Shown one piece after another: positions 58,383 through 64,000 of a DNA stretch of 64,000 nucleotides. The DNA comes from Streptomyces sp. CB01373 (GTDB lineage Bacteria; Actinomycetota; Actinomycetes; Streptomycetales; Streptomycetaceae). Location: the NCBI RefSeq assembly GCF_002803075.1, contig NZ_NNBK01000013.1:173960-237959 (forward strand), given 5' to 3'. Within the stretch, counting starts at the first letter, position 1, and the number at the start of each line of letters is the position of its first letter. The notes under the pieces are model-generated. The model did not search any database. It worked only from the letters and a program-made list of their open reading frames with translations, and was not told the DNA's origin. The position numbers were made by a program, and so were the translations under genes.

Positions 58383-59513
58383 GTGAAGATCCGGGTGGAA
58401 CGCGACGTACTCGCGGAGGCAGTGGCGTGGGCGGCACGCAGCCTGCCGGCCCGTCCGCCGGCGCCTGTTCTCGCCGGCCTGCTGCTCAAGGCGGAGGACG
58501 GCCAGCTGAGCCTGTCCAGCTTCGACTACGAGGTCTCGGCGCGTGTGTCCGTGGAGGCCGAGGTCGAGGAGGAGGGCACGGTTCTCGTCTCCGGCCGCCT
58601 GCTCGCCGACATCTCGCGCGCCCTGCCCAACCGGCCGGTGGAGATTTCCACAGACGGTGTACGGGCGACGGTGGTCTGCGGCTCCTCGCGCTTCACCCTC
58701 CACACCCTGCCTGTGGAGGAGTACCCGGCGCTCCCGCAGATGCCGAACGCGACGGGCACGGTCCCCGGCGAGGTCTTCGCCTCCGCCGTGCAGCAGGTGG
58801 CGATCGCGGCCGGCCGCGACGACACGCTGCCCGTGCTGACCGGTGTCCGCATCGAGATCGAGGGCGACACCGTCACGCTGGCCTCCACCGACCGCTACCG
58901 CTTCGCGGTCCGCGAGTTCCTGTGGAAGCCGGAGAACCCGGACGCCTCCGCGGTCGCCCTGGTGCCCGCCAAGACCCTGCTGGACACCGCCAAGGCGCTG
59001 ACCAGCGGCGACAGCGTGATCCTGGCACTGTCCGGCTCGGGTTCCGGTGAGGGCCTGATCGGCTTCGAGGGTGCCGGGCGGCGTACGACCACGCGGCTGC
59101 TGGAGGGCGACCTCCCGAAGTACCGCACCCTGTTCCCGACCGAGTTCAACTCCGTGGCCGTCATCGAGACCGCCCCCTTCGTGGAGGCCGTCAAGCGCGT
59201 GGCGCTGGTCGCCGAGCGCAACACCCCGGTGCGCCTGAGCTTCGAGCAGGGCGTGCTGATCCTGGAGGCCGGCTCCAGCGACGACGCACAGGCTGTGGAG
59301 AGGGTCGACGCGCAGCTGGAGGGCGACGACATCTCGATCGCCTTCAACCCGACGTTCCTGCTGGACGGCCTCAGCGCGATCGACTCCCCGGTGGCGCAGC
59401 TGTCCTTCACGACGTCCACCAAGCCGGCGCTGCTCAGCGGCAAGCCCGCGGTGGACGCCGAGGCGGACGAGGCCTACAAGTACCTGATCATGCCGGTGCG
59501 CCTGAGCGGCTGA
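58383..59513 (+). CDS. dnaN: DNA polymerase III beta sliding clamp
   Basis: 376 residues in three clamp repeats. The N-terminus is MKIRVERDVLAEAVAWAAR, and the C-terminal KYLIMPVRLSG-type end is intact. The clamp tethers the polymerase and also binds other proteins by their clamp motifs. GTG 58383 follows GGAGG. Two DnaA-box-like matches lie within the gene (TTTCCACAG near 58646 and CTGTGGAGA near 59292). Confidence 0.98.
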   Translation: MKIRVERDVLAEAVAWAARSLPARPPAPVLAGLLLKAEDGQLSLSSFDYEVSARVSVEAEVEEEGTVLVSGRLLADISRALPNRPVEISTDGVRATVVCGSSRFTLHTLPVEEYPALPQMPNATGTVPGEVFASAVQQVAIAAGRDDTLPVLTGVRIEIEGDTVTLASTDRYRFAVREFLWKPENPDASAVALVPAKTLLDTAKALTSGDSVILALSGSGSGEGLIGFEGAGRRTTTRLLEGDLPKYRTLFPTEFNSVAVIETAPFVEAVKRVALVAERNTPVRLSFEQGVLILEAGSSDDAQAVERVDAQLEGDDISIAFNPTFLLDGLSAIDSPVAQLSFTTSTKPALLSGKPAVDAEADEAYKYLIMPVRLSG

Positions 59514-59675
59514 GCGGGCTGCCTGCCGGGCGCGTTCCCGCAGGTGGCGGCCTCAGGTCCGGGCATACGAATGAGCGGGTATGCCCACGGATGTGCGCGA
59601 GCGTCCGGGTCTAGGCTCGGACGCAGGTACGAAAGTGCCGCAACGCCACGTCGTGAAACCTAAGGAACGCAACTG

Positions 59676-60551
59676 ATGGAGCTCGGTCTCGTCGGCCTCG
59701 GCAAGATGGGCGGCAACATGCGCGAGCGGATCCGCCGCGCCGGCCACACCGTCATCGGATACGACCGCAACCCGGACCTCGCCGATGTCCACAGCCTGGA
59801 AGAGCTTGTGGGCAAGCTGCACGGCCCGCGCGTGGTCTGGGTGATGGTCCCGGCCGGCGAGCCCACCCAGGGCACGATCGACGCCCTCGCCGAGCTGCTG
59901 GAGCCCGGCGACGTGGTCGTGGACGGCGGGAACTCCCGCTGGACGGACGACGAGAGGCACGCCGAGGAACTGGCCGCCAAGGGCATCGGCTTCGTCGACT
60001 GCGGCGTCTCCGGCGGTGTGTGGGGCCTGGAGAACGGCTATGCGCTGATGTACGGCGGCGACGCGGAGAACGTCGCCAAGGTGCAGCCGGTCTTCGACGC
60101 GCTCAAGCCGGAGGGCGACCTCGGCGCCGTGCACGCCGGCAAGGTCGGGGCGGGCCACTTCGCCAAGATGGTCCACAACGGCATCGAGTACGCGATGATG
60201 CAGGCCTACGCCGAGGGCTGGGAGCTGCTGGAGAAGGTCGACTCCGTGGAGAACGTCCGCGAGGTCTTCCGCTCCTGGCAGGAGGGCACCGTCATCCGCT
60301 CCTGGCTGCTTGACCTGGCGGTGAACGCCCTCGCCGAGGACGAGCACCTGGAGCAGCTGAGGGGCTACGCGCAGGACTCCGGCGAGGGCCGGTGGACCGT
60401 GGAGGCGGCCATCGACAACGCCGTGCCGCTGCCCGCGATAACGGCCTCGCTGTTCGCGCGGTTCTCCTCGCGTCAGGACGACTCGCCGCAGATGAAGATG
60501 ATCGCCGCGCTGCGCAACCAGTTCGGCGGTCACGCCGTGGAGAAGAAGTAG
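59676..60551 (+). CDS. 6-phosphogluconate dehydrogenase, short decarboxylating type
   Basis: 291 residues. The Rossmann motif GLVGLGKMGGNM opens the protein, DGGNSRWTDDERH follows near 87, and the catalytic region GHFAKMVHNGIEYAMMQAYAEG with Lys and Asn is near 165. The short form (gnd/YqeC-like) should oxidise 6-phosphogluconate to ribulose-5-phosphate. Its place between dnaN and recF is a standing feature of streptomycetes. Confidence 0.93.
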   Translation: MELGLVGLGKMGGNMRERIRRAGHTVIGYDRNPDLADVHSLEELVGKLHGPRVVWVMVPAGEPTQGTIDALAELLEPGDVVVDGGNSRWTDDERHAEELAAKGIGFVDCGVSGGVWGLENGYALMYGGDAENVAKVQPVFDALKPEGDLGAVHAGKVGAGHFAKMVHNGIEYAMMQAYAEGWELLEKVDSVENVREVFRSWQEGTVIRSWLLDLAVNALAEDEHLEQLRGYAQDSGEGRWTVEAAIDNAVPLPAITASLFARFSSRQDDSPQMKMIAALRNQFGGHAVEKK

Positions 60552-60605
60552 TTTCACCGGACCGTCTCGGCGGTCCGCAACGCCGGGGGAGGTCGGTGAA
60601 CGACC

Positions 60606-61727
60606 ATGCACGTCACGCATCTGTCGCTGGCCGACTTCCGCTCGTACGTCCGGGCCGAGGTGCCGCTCGACCGGGGTGTCACGGCGTTCGTCGGCCCGAA
60701 CGGCCAGGGCAAGACGAATCTCGTCGAGGCGATCGGCTATCTGGCCACGCTCGGCAGCCACCGGGTCACCTCCGACGCTCCGCTGGTCCGCATGGGCGCC
60801 GAGCGTGCGGTGGTCCGGGCGCAGGTGCGGCAGGGCGAGCGGCAGCAGCTGGTCGAGCTGGAGCTGAACCCCGGGCGGGCCAATCGCGCCCGTATCAACC
60901 GCTCCTCGCAGGTCAGGCCGCGGGATGTGCTGGGCATCGTGCGGACCGTGCTGTTCGCGCCCGAGGATCTGGCCCTGGTCAAGGGCGATCCCGGGGAGCG
61001 GCGGCGGTTCCTCGACGAGCTGGTGACGGCGCGTTCCCCGCGCATGGCGGGGGTGCGCTCGGACTACGACCGGGTGCTCAAGCAGCGCAACACGCTGCTG
61101 AAGTCGGCCGCGCTGGCGCGCCGGCACGGCGGTCGTTCCATGGACCTGTCCACGCTGGACGTGTGGGACCAGCATCTGGCGCGGGCGGGCGCCGAGCTGC
61201 TCGCGCAGCGTCTTGACCTGGTCGCCGCGCTGGAGCCGCTGGCGGACAAGGCGTACGAGCAGCTGGCGCCCGGCGGTGGTCCGGTGGTGCTGGAGTACAA
61301 GCCGTCGGCGCCGGGCGAGGCACACACGCGTGAGGATCTCTACGCGCAGCTGATGGCCGCGCTCGCGGAGGTCCGCAAGCAGGAGATCGAGCGGGGCGTG
61401 ACGCTCGTGGGGCCGCACCGGGACGACGTGGTGCTCAGGCTCGGCCAGCTGCCGGCGAAGGGGTACGCCTCGCACGGCGAGTCCTGGTCGTTCGCCCTGG
61501 CGCTGCGCCTGGCGTCGTACGACCTGCTGCGCGCGGAGGGCAATGAGCCGGTGCTGATCCTCGACGACGTCTTCGCGGAACTGGACAGCCGTCGCCGTGA
61601 GCGGCTGGCGGAGCTGGTGGCGCCCGGTGAGCAGGTGCTGGTGACCGCCGCGGTCGACGACGACGTACCGCACGTGCTGACGGGTACGCGGTTCACCGTG
61701 TCGGACGGGACGGTGGAGCGCGTATGA
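60606..61727 (+). CDS. recF: DNA replication and repair protein RecF
   Basis: 373 residues, an SMC-like ATPase with Walker A GPNGQGKTN (about 29-37) and the signature near the end ILDDVFAELDSRRRERL. It loads RecA at gapped DNA. ATG 60606 stands behind GGGGGAGG. The stop overlaps the next gene by 4 bp (ATGA), a coupled pair. Confidence 0.97.
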   Translation: MHVTHLSLADFRSYVRAEVPLDRGVTAFVGPNGQGKTNLVEAIGYLATLGSHRVTSDAPLVRMGAERAVVRAQVRQGERQQLVELELNPGRANRARINRSSQVRPRDVLGIVRTVLFAPEDLALVKGDPGERRRFLDELVTARSPRMAGVRSDYDRVLKQRNTLLKSAALARRHGGRSMDLSTLDVWDQHLARAGAELLAQRLDLVAALEPLADKAYEQLAPGGGPVVLEYKPSAPGEAHTREDLYAQLMAALAEVRKQEIERGVTLVGPHRDDVVLRLGQLPAKGYASHGESWSFALALRLASYDLLRAEGNEPVLILDDVFAELDSRRRERLAELVAPGEQVLVTAAVDDDVPHVLTGTRFTVSDGTVERV

Positions 61728-62260
61728 GCGGCGAGCGGGACGCGGGCCGGGGAAAGGCGCCCGAGCCGTCGGGCGTGGACCTCGCGCGCGTGGCGCTGCG
61801 TGCGGCGAAGGAGGCGGCACGCGCGCGTGGGGACGCGGCGCAGCAGCGGAAGCAGGCGCGGCGTGGTGGTCTGCGTTCCGGGGCGCGGGCGGACGGCCGT
61901 GATCCGATGGCTCTCGGCGCGGCGATCAACCGGCTCATCACCGAGCGCGGCTGGGAGGCTCCTGCCGCGGTGGGCGGTGTGATGGGGCGCTGGCCGCAGA
62001 TCGTCGGGGCGGACGTGGCCAAGCACTGTGTGCCGGATCGCTACGACGAGGACGAGCGGGTGCTGTCCGTGCGCTGCGATTCGACGGCGTGGGCGACGAA
62101 TCTGCGGCTGCTGGCTCCGACGCTGGTGGCCCGGCTCAACGAGGACCTGGGGCACGGCGCGGTGCGCACGATCAAGGTGTTCGGGCCGGGCAGCGGTGGT
62201 CGCCGGTACGGTCCGCTGCGGGTTCCGGGCAGTACGGGACCCGGCGACACCTATGGGTGA
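61724..62260 (+). CDS. DciA-like protein (DUF721)
   Basis: 178 residues. The N-terminal 65 residues are a basic disordered region (ARVALRAAKEAARARG). The DUF721 domain follows (GWEAPAAVGGVMGRWPQIVG, then DSTAWATNLRLLAPTLVARL). DUF721 proteins are related to DciA, the loader or partner of the replicative helicase DnaB. The overlap with recF and place before gyrB fit a replication role. The symbol is withheld because function in streptomycetes is inferred. Confidence 0.87.
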   Translation: MSGERDAGRGKAPEPSGVDLARVALRAAKEAARARGDAAQQRKQARRGGLRSGARADGRDPMALGAAINRLITERGWEAPAAVGGVMGRWPQIVGADVAKHCVPDRYDEDERVLSVRCDSTAWATNLRLLAPTLVARLNEDLGHGAVRTIKVFGPGSGGRRYGPLRVPGSTGPGDTYG

Positions 62261-62649
62261 CAGACGTCACACAGCGGGGCCCTGACGGCCCTTTCGGGGT
62301 GCGTGACGGCGGTCCTCCGCGCATCCGCACGCTCTTGCGAATCCCTACGTGACCCGGGAGTAGCGAAGTGTTGACGCCCGGAAGCGCTGAGTGCCGCTGT
62401 GAGCCTCTCGGAGCCCCCTTGTGCATATCGGGACCCGGCCAAGACCGGTTGAGGGCGCCACATGCGTACTCAGGTACCGGCAAACCCCCATCACTGTCGG
62501 CGCTACCGGTAGACTGGAAGGAGATCCCGCCCCAATCGTGGGGACCGTCCGGGAAAAGCTGAGCAACGCTGATCAAGGCTTACCAACGCAACATGCCGCA
62601 GCCGCTCCGGCAACCCTCCCCGGAGGGGGCACCCCCAGGAGCCCGGCTC
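62261..62649. promoter_or_regulatory. gyrB upstream region
   Basis: 389 bp without a gene. TAGACT at 62510-62515 is a good -10 candidate, with no convincing -35. A purine-rich AGGAG stretch just before 62650 is the gyrB ribosome-binding site. GGAGGGGGCACCCCC near 62625 can form a small hairpin that overlaps the site and may tune translation. Confidence 0.5.
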
Positions 62650-64000
62650 GTGCTGTGCCAGAAAGGGCGCTTCGTGGCCGATTCCGGCAACCCCAACGAG
62701 AACATCCCGTCCACCGACGCCGGCGTGAACGGGGCCGCATCCTCGAACGGCGAGGTCACGGCCTCCTACGACGCCAGCGCGATCACCGTCCTCGAGGGTC
62801 TGGACGCGGTCCGCAAGCGACCCGGCATGTACATCGGTTCCACCGGTGAGCGCGGCCTGCACCACCTCGTGTACGAGGTGGTCGACAACTCCGTCGACGA
62901 GGCGCTGGCCGGGCACGCGGACACCATCGACGTGACGATCCTGGCCGACGGCGGCGTGCGCGTGGTCGACAACGGCCGCGGCATCCCGGTGGGCATCGTC
63001 CCCTCCGAGAACAAGCCGGCCCTGGAGGTCGTGCTGACCGTCCTGCACGCGGGCGGTAAGTTCGGGGGCGGCGGTTACGCGGTCTCCGGCGGTCTGCACG
63101 GTGTCGGCGTCTCCGTCGTGAACGCCCTGTCGGCCAAGGTCTCGGTCGAGGTCAGGACCGACGGCCACCGCTGGACGCAGGACTACAAGATGGGCGTCCC
63201 GACCGCTCCGCTGGCCAAGCACGAGGCCATCGAGCGGACCGGCACGTCCGTCACGTTCTGGGCCGACCCGGAGATCTTCGAGACCACCGACTACTCCTTC
63301 GAGACGCTGTCGCGGCGTTTCCAGGAGATGGCGTTCCTCAACAAGGGCCTGACGATCAAGCTCACCGACGAGCGTGAGTCGGCGAAGGCCACGTCGGGGG
63401 CGGACGAGGCGGGTGCGGACGAGAAGGACGAGGTCAAGGCGGTCGTCTACCGCTACGACGGCGGCATCGTCGACTTCGTGAAGTACCTCAACTCCCGCAA
63501 GGGCGAAGTGGTGCACCCCACCGTCATCGACCTGGAGGCCGAGGACAAGGACAAGAGCCTGTCCCTCGAGGTCGCCATGCAGTGGAACGGCGGCTACAGC
63601 GAGGGCGTGTACTCCTTCGCGAACATCATCCACACCCACGAGGGCGGTACGCACGAGGAGGGCTTCCGCGCGGCCCTCACGAGCCTGATCAACAAGTACG
63701 CGCGCGACAAGAAGCTGCTGCGCGACAAGGACGACAACCTCACGGGCGACGACATCCGCGAGGGTCTGACGGCGATCATCTCGGTCAAGCTGAGCGAGCC
63801 GCAGTTCGAGGGCCAGACCAAGACCAAGCTGGGCAACACGGAGGCGAAGACCTTCGTCCAGAAGGCCGTCTACGAGCACCTCAACGACTGGCTGGACCGC
63901 AACCCGGTCGAGGCGGCGGACATCATCCGCAAGGGCATCCAGGCGGCCACCGCGCGCGTGGCGGCCCGCAAGGCCCGCGACCTCACCCGCCGCAAGGGCC
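62650..64000 (+). CDS. gyrB: DNA gyrase subunit B, N-terminal part
   Basis: The first 450 codons of a gene that runs off the right edge. The GHKL ATPase core is complete: EVVDNSVDEALAG (Asn and Asp), DNGRGIPVG, VLHAGGKFGGGGYAVSGG and GLHGVGVSVVNALS. The transducer domain begins after about 250. GyrB is the ATPase half of gyrase and the novobiocin target. GTG 62650 (VLCQKGRFVADSG) follows AGGAG; GTG 62674 and an ATG at 62593 are in frame. Confidence 0.96.
   Translation, partial: MLCQKGRFVADSGNPNENIPSTDAGVNGAASSNGEVTASYDASAITVLEGLDAVRKRPGMYIGSTGERGLHHLVYEVVDNSVDEALAGHADTIDVTILADGGVRVVDNGRGIPVGIVPSENKPALEVVLTVLHAGGKFGGGGYAVSGGLHGVGVSVVNALSAKVSVEVRTDGHRWTQDYKMGVPTAPLAKHEAIERTGTSVTFWADPEIFETTDYSFETLSRRFQEMAFLNKGLTIKLTDERESAKATSGADEAGADEKDEVKAVVYRYDGGIVDFVKYLNSRKGEVVHPTVIDLEAEDKDKSLSLEVAMQWNGGYSEGVYSFANIIHTHEGGTHEEGFRAALTSLINKYARDKKLLRDKDDNLTGDDIREGLTAIISVKLSEPQFEGQTKTKLGNTEAKTFVQKAVYEHLNDWLDRNPVEAADIIRKGIQAATARVAARKARDLTRRKG

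Noticed and set aside
59553..61820. Open frame of 755 codons on the minus strand opposite gnd and recF
   Set aside because: A His/Arg/Val-rich shadow of two firmly identified genes.
1..64000. tRNA, rRNA, CRISPR array or transposase genes
   Set aside because: No cloverleaf, rRNA block, spaced repeat array or transposase motif was seen in the gaps or in the reading frames. A small structured RNA could still be missed by eye.

Overview
This is a 64 kb core segment of a high-GC actinomycete chromosome that contains the replication origin. It is almost certainly a Streptomyces. The evidence is dense third-position-GC coding, GTG starts, the sporulation genes ssgA/ssgR, a FemX-type glycyl transferase, many ParB-binding parS sites, and the gene order rpmH-dnaA-oriC-dnaN-gnd-recF-dciA-gyrB. 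I recognise the gene order as that of the S. coelicolor oriC region. No prophage, integrated plasmid, transposase, CRISPR array, rRNA or tRNA was found.

Layout. 0-9.3 kb: the start of cydA behind a Rex-type operator, a second hisC-type aminotransferase, a LacI regulator carrying a rare TTA codon, a metallophosphoesterase, a membrane protein, thiC under a TPP riboswitch that contains a parS-like site, and a YibE/F permease. 9.3-21 kb: ssgA/ssgR, small membrane and cupin genes, a gamma-lyase, LysR and MarR regulators, Nudix and GNAT enzymes, a beta-lactamase-fold protein, a DHFR-fold protein and the replicative helicase dnaB. 21-27.7 kb: a cluster of DnaA-box-like sites, a MATE exporter, the rpsF-ssb-rpsR-rplI operon on the minus strand, femX and an alanine-racemase-like gene. 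27.7-36.4 kb: a membrane glycosyltransferase, a bifunctional penicillin-binding protein, a PadR regulator with inositol-phosphate synthase, an MFS transporter and a small LppU-like protein. 36.4-48.1 kb: CCA-adding enzyme, then a rightward cluster DUF6049 - murJ - pseudokinase - sigM - anti-sigma - trxB - trxA. 48.2-55.1 kb: a leftward block GNAT - parB - parA - rsmG - jag - yidC - yidD - rnpA - rpmH. 55.5-64 kb: dnaA, oriC, dnaN, gnd-like, recF, dciA-like and the 5' part of gyrB.

The genes work together in replication (dnaA, oriC, dnaN, dnaB, ssb, recF, dciA, gyrB), origin segregation (parA, parB, 12 parS or parS-like sites), ribosome and tRNA biogenesis, cell wall assembly (femX, PBP, murJ and its pseudokinase partner, ssgA) and redox control (trxBA behind a sigma-R promoter, sigM with its anti-sigma, Rex at cydA).

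The most unusual points are sites doing two jobs. parS cores sit at the centre of 30-bp perfect palindromes between convergent genes. One parS-like site lies inside the expanded P3 region of the thiC riboswitch. Several parS sites lie in coding sequence, where they write the peptide VSRET into ParA, ParB and the anti-sigma factor. A DnaA-box cluster lies 36 kb from oriC beside dnaB. All locus names from S. coelicolor are from memory and were not searched.
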